Shown piece by piece: positions 11,039 to 23,884 of a stretch of DNA of 64,000 bases (position 1 is its first letter; each line of letters opens with the position of its first letter). The DNA comes from Gymnothorax reevesii. Its lineage: Eukaryota > Chordata > Actinopteri > Anguilliformes > Muraenidae. The position numbers and the translations under genes were made by a program. The notes beneath the pieces are model-generated. The model was not told the DNA's origin. It made no database searches and saw only the letters and a list, made by a program, of their open reading frames with translations. Location of the stretch: positions 43,792,611-43,856,610 of the forward strand of contig CM056582.1 of NCBI GenBank assembly GCA_029721435.1, in the 5' to 3' direction.

Positions 11039-11627
11039 ACCTTTGTTTATGAGAAAATTTACAGATGAATTTCCTCAATTTTGAGTGAAGATTCTTTAAC
11101 CTTTCACTTTTGTATTTGGACAGGGTTTCTCCATCATCTTTACCGTCAAAGCAAGGACAGATGCTTGATATGGCAGCCAACCAGAAGGAGAATACACACA
11201 ATGTTTGAGTTGTAACACGCTTGCGCCAACATTACATTGCAAGTGTCTGCATTCATCATTCGAGGGCAAGATTAAACAATGCCATCAGAAACTTCAGCTC
11301 AAATTCAGCATTATGAACGAATTTATCACTATTCCTTGCACAAACAGAACTAATCATGCATAGTGTTAGAGGACTTAGACTTCAAATTAGAACTGAAACA
11401 TTGCTTGCTGTTCATCATTGCTGTCAATGCCAGGGGTCCTGGCGGGCTTCAGTGCTTGAGCAGTAGGGGTCAGAAGTTATACAAGTAAGAGCTATCCTCT
11501 GATATAAAGGCAGCGAAGGGTCTCTTCTGCTCAGAAAACTGCACTGTAATTTGAAATTGGTTTTGCTTCCTGGTCTGCCTGGGCAGTAAAAGCAGGAGCA
11601 TGCCTTTGAGGGCACAGGGGGCAACTC

Positions 11628-11700
11628 TGGAGAATGCGGCCGTCGATCCCGCTACCTCTCACATGCTAAGCGAGCGCTCTACCATTTGAGCTAATTCCCC
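11628..11700 (-). tRNA. tRNA-Ala-AGC: tRNA-Ala (AGC), P type, u6 proximal
   Basis: P-type with C61 to G, giving a G-G clash with G53 next to the T loop and altering the B box. Confidence 0.92.
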
Positions 11701-12503
11701 ACATTTGCTTATGAGAAAATTTACAGATGAATTTCCTCAATTTTGAGTGAAGATTCTTCTCAATCTCTCAGTCCTTGCCCAATTTTTAACCTTTCACTTT
11801 TGTATTTGGACAGGGTTTCTCCATCATCTTTACCATCAAAGCATGGACAGATGCTTGATATGACAGCCAACCAGAAGGAGAATACACAAAATGTTTGAGT
11901 TGTAACACGCTTGCGCCAACATTACATTGCAAGTGTCTGCATTCATCATTCGAGGGCAAGATTAAACAATGCCATCAGAAACTTCAGCTCAAATTCAGCA
12001 TTGTGAACGATTTTATCTCAGACGATGCAAGCGTGTGACGAATGACTCAAGGTCTTGGATGCCAAATGGAAATAAATTCAACTTGCGAGCAAACGTTGGG
12101 ACAATTAACGAGGGAGAGCAAAACATTACTAAGCTATAGGAATAATTAAAGAAGTGGAAAGCATCATGGAAATGGACAAGACCATGGTACTGCGTTATGT
12201 GGGATGGAAATAAATCAAGGCTCCATCTTGACCATGAAATGTTGCCAAATGCTGTGAGGGCACTGTTCGAGCATTTCATGCGGCAGCAGTGGTAGCTCAC
12301 TTACTTGGTATGAGCCATACGATAAATGAATGTCAGGGGCCACTCTTGATGGTTTGCTGGAGGATGAATGATTTACCATTTGCAGGTGAGGAAACTGCTC
12401 AAAATAGCCTGAAATTTTCTCAGAGATGACAGTTTCTGGAGGAAACGCCGTCTTCGCACGGATTTTTACAGTTTGGTGGTATCAGACTTTTGAGCGCAAA
12501 TTT

Positions 12504-12576
12504 GCCGAAATATCTCAGTTGGGAGAGCGTTAGACTGAAGATCTAAAGGTCCCTGGTTCATTCCCGGGTTTCGGCA
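12504..12576 (+). tRNA. tRNA-Phe-GAA: tRNA-Phe (GAA), u6
   Basis: G10 to T changes the A box start (TATCTC) and opens the first D-stem pair. T loop TTCATTC. Both internal promoter boxes are altered, so this copy may be silent. Confidence 0.88.
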
Positions 12577-12975
12577 ATTTGAGTGCCTTGGCTTGGCGTT
12601 GCGAGGAAATGAGGTCTGTTTTTACTTACTTGTGCAAAAACAAGATGACTGGAGTCCTTTCGTTTGCTTGCCCTGTGAACAAAAAAAGTCAGCTGGACGA
12701 AAGAGGCGAATGTACTGTGGGCTGCACGAACAGAATGATGTAGTGTTGGGCAAGAATGGTTCTCATGGCAGTGCTGCATCTTGCAAGCCACTTTTAGCCT
12801 GGAGAAATATCAGTGCTCGATGGTTAGCTTGTGAAAAAAGTGCTTGTTTGATCACCAGGCCATGTGTAATAGTATTGAAAGAACAGAGAGCTTAGGTTTC
12901 CCAATGTCATTCTCAGAAAAAATGAGTCAGCTTTTGATCTTTGTTTTGACAGTAACTGAGGGAAAAAATCTCCAA

Positions 12976-13047
12976 CTCCCTGTCGGGGAATCGAACCCCT
13001 GTCTCCCGCGTGACAGGCGGGGATACTCACCACTATACTAACGAGGA
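12976..13047 (-). tRNA. tRNA-Asp-GTC: tRNA-Asp (GTC), damaged, u6
   Basis: G67 to A breaks an acceptor pair (C5-A67) and C48 to A breaks the outer T-stem pair. Anticodon and terminator intact. Confidence 0.9.
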
Positions 13048-13493
13048 CAAAATAGCCATGCAAAGCCTGATATTGTATGTGCTGTAGCATGCCATTCAAA
13101 ATGTCTGCAATGACCTTTTGCAGGCCATGTAAAACAATGGCGATTAAACCTTATGTTAATTTCAGCAATGGCTCCGGAGCTGTCCTTGCTTTCACTATTC
13201 CTGGCACAAACAGAACTAATCATGCATAGTGTTAGAGGACTTAGACTTCAAATTAGAACTGAAACATTGCTTGCTGTTCATCATTGCTGTCAATGCCAGG
13301 GGTCCTGGCGGGCTTCAGTGCTTGAGCAGTAGGGGTCAGAAGTTATACAAGTAAGAGTTATCCTCTGATATAAAGGCAGCGAAGGGTCTCTTCTGCTCAG
13401 AAACCTGCACTGTATTTTGAAATTGGTTTTGCTTCCTGGTCTGCCTGGGCAGTAAAAGCAGGAGCATGCCTTTGAGGGCACAGGGGGCAAGTC

Positions 13494-13566
13494 TGGAGAA
13501 TGCGGGCGTCGATCCCGCTACCTCTCGCATGCTAAGCGAGCGCTCTACTATTTCAGCTAATTCCCC
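13494..13566 (-). tRNA. tRNA-Ala-AGC: tRNA-Ala (AGC), D type, u7 distal
   Basis: Standard D-type with T4 terminator. Confidence 0.9.
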
Positions 13567-14155
13567 ACCTTTGTTTATGAGAAAATTTACAGATGAATTT
13601 CCTCAATTTTGAGTGAAGATTCTTTAACCTTTCACTTTTGTATTTGGACAGGGTTTCTCCATCATCTTTACCGTCAAAGCAAGGACAGATGCTTGATATG
13701 ACAGCCAACCAGAAGGAGAATACACACAATGTTTGAGTTGTAACACGCTTGCGCCAACATTACATTGCAAGTGTCTGCATTCATCATTCGAGGGCAAGAT
13801 TAAACAATGCCATCAGAAACTTCAGCTCAAATTCAGCATTATGAACGAATTTATCACTATTCCTTGCACAAACAGAACTAATCATGCATAGTGTTAGAGG
13901 ACTTAGACTTCAAATTAGAACTGAAACATTGCTTGCTGTTCATCATTGCTGTCAATTCCAGGGGTCCTGGCGGGCTTCAGTGCTTGAGCAGTAGGGGTCA
14001 GAAGTTATACAAGTAAGAGCTATCCTCTGATATAAAGGCAGCGAAGGGTCTCTTCTGCTCAGAAACCTGCACTGTAATTTGAAATTGGTTTTGCTTCCTG
14101 GTCTGCCTGGGCAGTAAAAGCAGGAGCATGCCTTTGAGGGCACAGGGGGCAACTC

Positions 14156-14228
14156 TGGAGAATGCGGGCGTCGATCCCGCTACCTCTCACATGCTAAGCG
14201 AGCGCTCTACCATTTGAGCTAATTCCCC
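14156..14228 (-). tRNA. tRNA-Ala-AGC: tRNA-Ala (AGC), P type, u7 proximal
   Basis: Canonical P-type with T4 terminator. Confidence 0.97.
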
Positions 14229-15031
14229 ACATTTGCTTATGAGAAAATTTACAGATGAATTTCCTCAATTTTGAGTGAAGATTCTTCTCAATCTCTCAGT
14301 CCTTGCCCAATTTTTAACCTTTCACTTTTGTATTTGGACAGGGTTTCTCCATCATCTTTACCATCAAAGCATGGACAGATGCTTGATATGACAGCCAACC
14401 AGAAGGAGAATACACAAAATGTTTGAGTTGTAACACGCTTGCGCCAACATTACATTGCAAGTGCCTGCATTCATCATTCGAGGGCAAGATTAAACAATGC
14501 CATCAGAAACTTCAGCTCAAATTCAGCATTGTGAACGATTTTATCTCAGACGATGCAAGCGTGTGACGAATGACTCAAGGTCTTGGATGCCAAATGGAAA
14601 TAAATTCAACTTGCGAGCAAACGTTGGGACAATTAACGAGGGAGAGCAAAACATTACTAAGCTATAGGAATAATTAAAGAAGTGGAAAGCATCATGGAAA
14701 TGGACAAGACCATGGTACTGCGTTATGTGGGATGGAAATAAATCAAGGCTCCATCTTGACCATGAAATGTTGCCAAATGCTGTGAGGGCACTGTTCGAGC
14801 ATTTCATGCGGCAGCAGTGGTAGCTCACTTACTTGGTATGAGCCATACGATAAATGAATGTCAGGGGCCACTCTTGATGGTTTGCTGGAGGATGAATGAT
14901 TTACCATTTGCAGGTGAGGAAACTGCTCAAAATAGCCTGAAATTTTCTCAGAGATGACAGTTTCTGGAGGAAACGCCGTCTTCGCACGGATTTTTACAGT
15001 TTGGTGGTATCAGACTTTTGACTGCAGAATT

Positions 15032-15104
15032 GCCAAAATAGCTCAGTTGGGAGAGCGTTAGCCTGAAGATCTAAAGGTCCCTCGTTCAATCCCGGGTTTT
15101 GGCA
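15032..15104 (+). tRNA. tRNA-Phe-GAA: tRNA-Phe (GAA), u7
   Basis: G4 to A is matched by C69 to T, restoring a pair (A4-T69). A31 to C and G52 to C create mismatches in the anticodon and T stems; G57 to A. Confidence 0.9.
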
Positions 15105-15501
15105 ATTTAAATGCCTTGCCTTGGCGTTGCGAGGAAATGAGGTCTGTTTTTACTTACTTGTGCAAAAACAAGATGACTGGAGTCCTTTCGTTTGCTTGCC
15201 CTGTGAACAAAAAAAGTCAGCTGGACGAAAGAGGCGAATGTACTGTGGGCTGCACGAACAGAATGATGTAGTGTTGGGCAAGAATGGTTCTCATGGCAGT
15301 GCTGCATCTTGCAAGCCACTTTTAGCCTGGAGAAATATCAGTGCTCGATGGTTAGCTTGTGAAAAAAGTGCTTGTTTGATCACCAGGCCACGTGTAATAG
15401 TGTTGAAAGAACAGAGCTTAGGTTTCCCAATGTCATTCTCAGCGAAAATGAGTCAGCTTTTGATCTTTGTTTTGACAGTAACTGAGGGAAAAAACCTCCA
15501 A

Positions 15502-15573
15502 CTCCCCGTCGGGGAATCGAACCCCGGTCTCCCGCGTGACAGGCGGGGATACTCACCACTATACTAACGAGGA
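15502..15573 (-). tRNA. tRNA-Asp-GTC: tRNA-Asp (GTC), u7
   Basis: Exact consensus with T6 terminator. Confidence 0.97.
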
Positions 15574-16019
15574 CAAAATAGCCATGCAAAGCCTGATATT
15601 GTATGTGCTGTAGCATGCCATTCCAAATGTCTGCAATGACCTTTTGCAGGCCTTGTAAAACAATGGCGATTAAACCTTATGTTAATTTCAGCAATGGCTC
15701 CGGAGCTGTCCTTGCTTTCACTATTCCTGGCACAAACAGAACTAATCATGCATAGTGTTAGAGGACTTAGACTTCAAATTAGAACTGAAACATTGCTTGC
15801 TGTTCATCATTGCTGTCAATGCCAGGGGTCCTGGCGGGCTTCAGTGCTTGAGCAGTAGGGGTCAGAAGTTATACAAGTAAGAGTTATCCTCTGATATAAA
15901 GGCAGCGAAGGGTCTCTTCTGCTCAGAAACCTGCACAGTATTTTGAAATTGGTTTTGCTTCCTGGTCTGCCTGGGCAGTAAAGGCAGGAGCATGCCTTTG
16001 AGGGCACAGGGGGCAACTC

Positions 16020-16092
16020 TGGAGAATGCGGGCGTCGATGCCGCTACCTCTCACATGCTAAGCGAGCGCTCTACCATTTGAGCTAATTCCCC
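16020..16092 (-). tRNA. tRNA-Ala-AGC: tRNA-Ala (AGC), P type, u8
   Basis: P-type with the G53 to C mismatch seen in u2; T3 only at the terminator site. Confidence 0.93.
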
Positions 16093-16895
16093 ACATTTGC
16101 TTATGAGAAAATTTACAGATGAATTTCCTCAATTTTGAGTGAAGATTCTTCTCAATCTCTCAGTCCTTGCCCAATTTTTAACCTTTCACTTTTGTATTTG
16201 GACAGGGTTTCTCCATCATCTTTACCATCAAAGCATGGACAGATGCTTGATATGACAGCCAACCAGAAGGAGAATACACAAAATGTTTGAGTTGTAACAC
16301 GCTTGCGCCAACATTACATTGCAAGTGCCTGCATTCATCATTCGAGGGCAAGATTAAACAATGCCATCAGAAACTTCAGCTCAAATTCAGCATTGTGAAC
16401 GATTTTATCTCAGACGATGCAAGCGTGTGACGAATGACTCAAGGTCTTGGATGCCAAATGGAAATAAATTCAACTTGCGAGCAAACGTTGGGACAATTAA
16501 CGAGGGAGAGCAAAACATTACTAAGCTATAGGAGTAATTAAAGAAGTGGAAAGCATCATGGAAATGGACAAGACCATGGTACTGCGTTATGTGGGATGGA
16601 AATAAATCAAGGCTCCATCTTGACCATGAAATGTTGCCAAATGCTGTGAGGGCACTGTTCGAGCATTTCATGCGGCAGCAGTGGTAGCTCACTTACTTGG
16701 TATGAGCCATACGATAAATGAATGTCAGGGGCCACTCTTGATGGTTTGCTGGAGGATGAATGATTTACCATTTGCAGGTGAGGAAACTGCTCAAAATAGC
16801 CTGAAATTTTCTCAGAGATGACAGTTTCTGGAGGAAACGCCGTCTTCGCACGGATTTTTACAGTTTGGTGGTATCAGAATTTTGAGTGCAGAATT

Positions 16896-16968
16896 GCCGA
16901 AATAGCTCAGTTGGGAGAGCGTTAGACTGAAGATCTAAAGGTCCCTGGTTCGATCCAGGGTTTCGGCA
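16896..16968 (+). tRNA. tRNA-Phe-GAA: tRNA-Phe (GAA), u8
   Basis: Consensus except C62 to A, which breaks the G52-C62 pair of the T stem and touches the B box. Confidence 0.94.
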
Positions 16969-17365
16969 ATTTGAGTGCCTTGGCTTGGCGTTTCGAGGAA
17001 ATGAGGTCTGTTTTTACTTATTTGTGCAAAAACAAGATGACTGGAGTCCTTTCGTTTGCTTGCCCTGTGAACAAAAAAAGTCAGCTGGACGAAAGAGGCG
17101 AATGTACTGTGGGCTGCACGAACAGAATGATGTAGTGTTGGGCAAGAATGGTTCTCATGGCAGTGCTGCATCTTGCAAGCCACTTTTAACCTGGAGAAAT
17201 ATCAGTGCTCGATGGTTAGCTTGTGAAAAAAGTGCTTGTTTGATCACCAGGCCATGTGTAATAGTGTTGAAAGAACAGAGCTTAGGTTTCCCAATGTCAT
17301 TCTCAGAAAAAATGAGTCAGCTTTTGATCTTTGTTTTGACAGTAACTGAGGGAAAAAATCTCCAA

Positions 17366-17437
17366 CTCCCCGTCGGGGAATCGAACCCCGGTCTCCCGCG
17401 TGACAGGCGGGGATACTCACCACTATACTAACGAGGA
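17366..17437 (-). tRNA. tRNA-Asp-GTC: tRNA-Asp (GTC), u8
   Basis: Exact consensus with T6 terminator. Confidence 0.97.
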
Positions 17438-17883
17438 CAAAATAGCCATGCAAAGCCTGATATTGTATGTGCTGTAGCATGCCATTCAAAATGTCTGCAA
17501 TGACCTTTTGCAGGCCTTGTAAAACAATGGCGATTAAACCTTATGTTAATTTCAGCAATGGCTCCGGAGCTGTCCTTGCTTTCACTATTCCTGGCACAAA
17601 CAGAACTAATCATGCATAGTGTTAGAGGACTTAGACTTCAAATTAGAACTGAAACATTGCTTGCTGTTCATCATTGCTGTCAATGCCAGGGGTCCTGGCG
17701 GGCTTCAGTGCTTGAGCAGTAGGGGTCAGAAGTTATACAAGTAAGAGTTATCCTCTGATATAAAGGCAGCGAAGGGTCTCTTCTGCTCAGAAACCTGCAC
17801 TGTATTTTGAAATTGGTTTTGCTTCCTGGTCTGCCTGGGCAGTAAAAGCAGGAGCATGCCTTTGAGGGCACAGGGGGCAAGTC

Positions 17884-17956
17884 TGGAGAATGCGGGTGTC
17901 GATCCCGCTACCTCTCGCATGCTAAGCGAGCGCTCTACTATTTCAGCTAATTCCCC
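17884..17956 (-). tRNA. tRNA-Ala-AGC: tRNA-Ala (AGC), D type, u9 distal
   Basis: D-type with G60 to A (as u5 distal); T4 terminator. Confidence 0.88.
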
Positions 17957-18545
17957 ACCTTTGTTTATGAGAAAATTTACAGATGAATTTCCTCAATTTT
18001 GAGTGAAGATTCTTTAACCTTTCACTTTTGTATTTGGACAGGGTTTCTCCATCATCTTTACCGTCAAAGCAAGGACAGATGCTTGATATGACAGCCAACC
18101 AGAAGGAGAATACACACAATGTTTGAGTTGTAACACGCTTGCGCCAACATTACATTGCAAGTGTCTGCATTCATCATTCGAGGGCAAGATTAAACAATGC
18201 CATCAGAAACTTCAGCTCAAATTCAGCATTATGAACGAATTTATCACTATTCCTTGCACAAACAGAACTAATCATGCATAGTGTTAGAGGACTTAGACTT
18301 CAAATTAGAACTGAAACATTGCTTGCTGTTCATCATTGCTGTCAATGCCAGGGGTCCTGGCGGGCTTCAGTGCTTGAGCAGTAGGGGTCAGAAGTTATAC
18401 AAGTAAGAGCTATCCTCTGATATAAAGGCAGCGAAGGGTCTCTTCTGCTCAGAAACCTGCACTGTAATTTGAAATTGGTTTTGCTTCCTGGTCTGCCTGG
18501 GCAGTAAAAGCAGGAGCATGCCTTTGAGGGCACAGGGGGCAACTC

Positions 18546-18618
18546 TGGAGAATGCGGGCGTCGATCCCGCTACCTCTCACATGCTAAGCGAGGGCTCTAC
18601 CATTTGAGCTAATTCCCC
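18546..18618 (-). tRNA. tRNA-Ala-AGC: tRNA-Ala (AGC), P type, u9 proximal
   Basis: P-type with one private change, G26 to C, at the hinge between D and anticodon stems; T4 terminator. Confidence 0.95.
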
Positions 18619-19421
18619 ACATTTGCTTATGAGAAAATTTACAGATGAATTTCCTCAATTTTGAGTGAAGATTCTTCTCAATCTCTCAGTCCTTGCCCAA
18701 TTTTTAACCTTTCACTTTTGTATTTGGACAGGGTTTCTCCATCATCTTTACCATCAAAGCATGGACAGATGCTTGATATGACAGCCAACCAGAAGGAGAA
18801 TACACAAAATGTTTGAGTTGTAACACGCTTGCGCCAACATTACATTGCAAGTGCCTGCATTCATCATTCGAGGGCAAGATTAAACAATGCCATCAGAAAC
18901 TTCAGCTCAAATTCAGCATTGTGAACGATTTTATCTCAGACGATGCAAGCGTGTGACGAATGACTCAAGGTCTTGGATGCCAAATGGAAATAAATTCAAC
19001 TTGCGAGCAAACGTTGGGACAATTAACGAGGGAGAGCAAAACATTACTAAGCTATAGGAATAATTAAAGAAGTGGAAAGCATCATGGAAATGGACAAGAC
19101 CATGGTACTGCGTTATGTGGGATGGAAATAAATCAAGGCTCCATCTTGACCATGAAATGTTGCCAAATGCTGTTAGGGCACTGTTCGAGCATTTCATGTG
19201 GCAGCAGTGGTAGCTCACTTACTTGGTATGAGCCATACGATAAATGAATGTCAGGGGCCACTCTTGATGGTTTGCTGGAGGATGAATGATTTACCATTTG
19301 CAGGTGAGGAAACTGCTCAAAATAGCCTGAAATTTTCTCAGAGATGACAGTTTCTGGAGGAAACGCCGTCTTCGCACGGATTTTTACAGTTTGGTGGTAT
19401 CAGAATTTTGACTGCAGAATT

Positions 19422-19494
19422 GCCAAAATAGCTCAGTTGGGAGAGCGTAAGACTGAAGTTCTAAAGGTCCCTGGTTCAATCCCGGGTTTCGGCA
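19422..19494 (+). tRNA. tRNA-Phe-GAA: tRNA-Phe (GAA), variant class, u9
   Basis: Belongs to a four-copy class (u9, u11, u14, u19) with G4 to A, T28 to A, A38 to T and G57 to A. T28 to A opens an anticodon-stem pair, and A4 faces C69 here. Anticodon GAA intact. Confidence 0.92.
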
Positions 19495-19891
19495 ATTTGA
19501 ATGCCTTGCCTTGGCGTTGCGAGGAAGTGAGGTCTGTTTTTACTTACTTGTGCAAAAACAAGATGACTGGAGTCCTTTCGTTTGCTTGCCCTGTGAACAA
19601 AAAAAGTCAGCTGGACGAAAGAGGCGAATGTACTGTGGGCTGCACGAACAGAATGATGTAGTGTTGGGCAAGAATGGTTCTCATGGCAGTGCTGCATCTT
19701 GCAAGCCACTTTTAGCCTGGAGAAATATCAGTGCTCGATGGTTAGCTTGTGAAAAAAGTGCTTGTTTGATCACCAGGCCACGTGTAATAGTGTTGAAAGA
19801 ACAGAGCTTAGGTTTCCCAATGTCATTCTCAGCGAAAATGAGTCAGCTTTTGATCTTTGTTTTGACAGTAACTGAGGGAAAAAACCTCCAA

Positions 19892-19963
19892 CTCCCCGTC
19901 GGGGAATCGAACCCCGGTCTCCCGCGTGACAGGCGGGGATACTCACCACTATACTAACGAGGA
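19892..19963 (-). tRNA. tRNA-Asp-GTC: tRNA-Asp (GTC), u9
   Basis: Exact consensus. Confidence 0.97.
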
Positions 19964-20409
19964 CAAAATAGCCATGCAAAGCCTGATATTGTATGTGCTG
20001 TAGCATGCCATTCCAAATGTCTGCAATGACCTTTTGCAGGCCTTGTAAAACAATGGCGATTAAACCTTATGTTAATTTCAGCAATGGCTCCGGAGCTGTC
20101 CTTGCTTTCACTATTCCTGGCACAAACAGAACTAATCATGCATAGTGTTAGAGGACTTAGACTTCAAATTAGAACTGAAACATTGCTTGCTGTTCATCAT
20201 TGCTGTCAATGCCAGGGGTCCTGGCGGGCTTCAGTGCTTGAGCAGTAGGGGTCAGAAGTTATACAAGTAAGAGTTATCCTCTGATATAAAGGCAGCGAAG
20301 GGTCTCTTCTGCTCAGAAACCTGCACAGTATTTTGAAATTGTTTTTGCTTCCTGGTCTGCCTGGGCAGTAAAGGCAGGAGCATGCATTTGAGGGCACAGG
20401 GGGCAAGTC

Positions 20410-20482
20410 TGGAGAATGCGGGCGTCGATCCCGCTACCTCTCGCATGCTAAGCGAGCGCTCTACTATTTCAGCTAATTCCCC
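20410..20482 (-). tRNA. tRNA-Ala-AGC: tRNA-Ala (AGC), D type, u10
   Basis: D-type sequence as the only Ala of a short unit, which shows exchange between the two Ala positions; no T4 terminator. Confidence 0.9.
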
Positions 20483-21285
20483 ACCTTTGTTTATGAGAAA
20501 ATTTACAGATGAATTTCCTCAATTTTGAGTGAAGATTCTTCTCAATCTCTCAGTCCTTGCCCAATTTTTAACCTTTCACTTTTGTATTTGGACAGGGTTT
20601 CTCCATCATCTTTACCATCAAAGCCTGGACAGATGCTTGATATGACAGCCAACCAGAAGGAGAATACACAAAATGTTTGAGTTGTAACACGCTTGCGCCA
20701 ACATTACATTGCAAGTGCCTGCATTCATCATTCGAGGGCAAGATTAAACAATGCCATCAGAAACTTCAGCTCAAATTCAGCATTGTGAACGATTTTATCT
20801 CAGACGATGCAAGCGTGTGACGAATGACTCAAGGTCTTGGATGCCAAATGGAAATAAATTCAACTTGCGAGCAAACGTTGGGACAATTAACGAGGGAGAG
20901 CAAAACATTACTAAGCTATAGGAGTAATTAAAGAAGTGGAAAGCATCATGGAAATGGACAAGACCATGGTACTGCGTTATGTGGGATGGAAATAAATCAA
21001 GGCTCCATCTTGACCATGAAATGTTGCCAAATGCTGTGAGGGCACTGTTCGAGCATTTCATGCGGCAGCAGTGGTAGCTCACTTACTTGGTATGAGCCAT
21101 ACGATAAATGAATATCAGGGGCCACTCTTGATGGTTTGCTGGAGGATGAATGATTTACCATTTGCAGGTGAGGAAACTGCTCAAAATAGCCTGAAATTTT
21201 CTCAGAGATGACAGTTTCTGGAGGAAACGCCGTCTTCGCACGGATTTTTACAGTTTGGTGGTATCAGAATTTTGATTGCAGAATT

Positions 21286-21358
21286 GCAGAAATAGCTCAG
21301 TTGGGAGAGCGTTAGACTGAAGATCTAAAGGTCCCTGGTTCAATCCCGGGTTTCGGCA
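21286..21358 (+). tRNA. tRNA-Phe-GAA: tRNA-Phe (GAA), u10
   Basis: C3 to A (mismatch with G70) and G57 to A, as in u1, but with a normal T stem. Confidence 0.94.
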
Positions 21359-21755
21359 ATTTGAGTGCCTTGGCTTGACGTTGCGAGGAAATGAGGTCTG
21401 TTTTTACTTACTTGTGCAAAAACAAGATGACTGGAGTCCTTTCGTTTGCTTGCCCTGTGAACAAAAAAAGTCAGCTGGATGAAAGAGGCGAATGTACTGT
21501 GGGCTGCACGAACAGAATGATGTAGTGTTGGGCAAGAATGGTTCTCATGGCAGTGCTGCATCTTGCAAGCCACTTTTAGCCTGGAGAAATATCAGTGCTC
21601 GATGGTTAGCTTGTGAAAAAAGTGCTTGTTTGATCACCAGGCCACGTGTAATAGTGTTGAAAGAACAGAGCTTAGGTTTCCCAATGTCATTCTCAGCGAA
21701 AATGAGTCAGCTTTTGATCTTTGTTTTGACAGTAACTGAGGGAAAAAACCTCCAA

Positions 21756-21827
21756 TTCCCCGTCGGGGAATCGAACCCCGGTCTCCCGCGTGACAGGCGC
21801 TGATACTCACCACTATACTAACGAGGA
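21756..21827 (-). tRNA. tRNA-Asp-GTC: tRNA-Asp (GTC), damaged, u10
   Basis: C27 to A and C28 to G break two adjacent pairs at the top of the anticodon stem, and the discriminator is A. Likely non-functional although the anticodon is unchanged. Confidence 0.88.
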
Positions 21828-22273
21828 CAAAATAGCCATGCAAAGCCTGATATTGTATGTGCTGTAGCATGCCATTCAAAATGTCTGCAATGACCTTTTG
21901 CAGGCCTTGTAAAACAATGGCGATTAAACCTTATGTTAATTTCAGCAATGGCTCCGGAGCTGTCCTTGCTTTCACTATTCCTGGCACAAACAGAACTAAT
22001 CATGCATAGTGTTAGAGGACTTAGACTTCAAATTAGAACTGAAACATTGCTTGCTGTTCATCATTGCTGTCAATGCCAGGGGTCCTGGCGGGCTTCAGTG
22101 CTTGAGCAGTAGGGGTCAGAAGTTATACAAGTAAGAGTTATCCTCTGATATAAAGGCAGCGAAGGGTCTCTTCTGCTCAGAAACCTGCACAGTATTTTGA
22201 AATTGGTTTTGCTTCCTGGTCTGCCTGGGCAGTAAAGGCAGGAGCATGCCTTTGAGGGCACAGGGGGCAACTC

Positions 22274-22346
22274 TGGAGAATGCGGGCGTCGATGCCGCTA
22301 CCTCTCACATGCTAAGCGAGCGCTCTACCATTTGAGCTAATTCCCC
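22274..22346 (-). tRNA. tRNA-Ala-AGC: tRNA-Ala (AGC), P type in distal slot, u11
   Basis: The sequence is the G53-to-C P-type version although it sits in the distal slot, where D-type copies normally lie. No T4 terminator. A product of recombination between a short-unit Ala and a distal segment. Confidence 0.92.
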
Positions 22347-22935
22347 ACATTTGCTTATGAGAAAATTTACAGATGAATTTCCTCAATTTTGAGTGAAGAT
22401 TCTTTAACCTTTCACTTTTGTATTTGGACAGGGTTTCTCCATCATCTTTACCGTCAAAGCAAGGACAGATGCCTGATATGACAGCCAACCAGAAGGAGAA
22501 TACACACAATGTTTGAGTTGTAACACGCTTGCGCCAACATTACATTGCAAGTGTCTGCATTCATCATTCGAGGGCAAGATTAAACAATGCCATCAGAAAC
22601 TTCAGCTCAAATTCAGCATTATGAACGAATTTATCACTATTCCTTGCACAAACAGAACTAATCATGCATAGTGTTAGAGGACTTAGACTTCAAATTAGAA
22701 CTGAAACATTGCTTGCTGTTCATCATTGCTGTCAATGCCAGGGGTCCTGGCGGGCTTCAGTGCTTGAGCAGTAGGGGTCAGAAGTTATACAAGTAAGAGC
22801 TATCCTCTGATATAAAGGCAGCGAAGGGTCTCTTCTGCTCAGAAACCTGCACTGTAATTTGAAATTGGTTTTGCTTCCTGGTCTGCCTGGGCAGTAAAAG
22901 CAGGAGCATGCCTTTGAGGGCACAGGGGGCAACTC

Positions 22936-23008
22936 TGGAGAATGCGGGCGTCGATCCCGCTACCTCTCACATGCTAAGCGAGCGCTCTACCATTTGAGCT
23001 AATTCCCC
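22936..23008 (-). tRNA. tRNA-Ala-AGC: tRNA-Ala (AGC), P type, u11 proximal
   Basis: Canonical P-type with T4 terminator. Confidence 0.97.
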
Positions 23009-23811
23009 ACATTTGCTTATGAGAAAATTTACAGATGAATTTCCTCAATTTTGAGTGAAGATTCTTCTCAATCTCTCAGTCCTTGCCCAATTTTTAACCT
23101 TTCACTTTTGTATTTGGACAGGGTTTCTCCATCATCTTTACCATCAAAGCATGGACAGATGCTTGATATGACAGCCAACCAGAAGGAGAATACACAAAAT
23201 GTTTGAGTTGTAACACGCTTGCGCCAACATTACATTGCAAGTGCCTGCATTCATCATTCGAGGGCAAGATTAAACAATGCCATCAGAAACTTCAGCTCAA
23301 ATTCAGCATTGTGAACGATTTTATCTCAGACGATGCAAGCGTGTGACGAATGACTCAAGGTCTTGGATGCCAAATGGAAATAAATTCAACTTGCGAGCAA
23401 ACGTTGGGACAATTAACGAGGGAGAGCAAAACATTACTAAGCTATAGGAATAATTAAAGAAGTGGAAAGCATCATGGAAATGGACAAGACCATGGTACTG
23501 CGTTATGTGGGATGGAAATAAATCAAGGCTCCATCTTGACCATGAAATGTTGCCAAATGCTGTTAGGGCACTGTTCGAGCATTTCATGTGGCAGCAGTGG
23601 TAGCTCACTTACTTGGTATGAGCCATACGATAAATGAATGTCAGGGGCCACTCTTGATGGTTTGCTGGAGGATGAATGATTTACCATTTGCAGGTGAGGA
23701 AACTGCTCAAAATAGCCTGAAATTTTCTCAGAGATGACAGTTTCTGGAGGAAACGCCGTCTTCGCACGGATTTTTACAGTTTGGTGGTATCAGAATTTTG
23801 ACTGCCGAATT

Positions 23812-23884
23812 GCCAAAATAGCTCAGTTGGGAGAGCGTAAGACTGAAGTTCTAAAGGTCCCTGGTTCAATCCCGGGTTTCGGCA
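23812..23884 (+). tRNA. tRNA-Phe-GAA: tRNA-Phe (GAA), variant class, u11
   Basis: Same four changes as u9 (A4, A28, T38, A57), with A4 facing C69. Confidence 0.92.
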
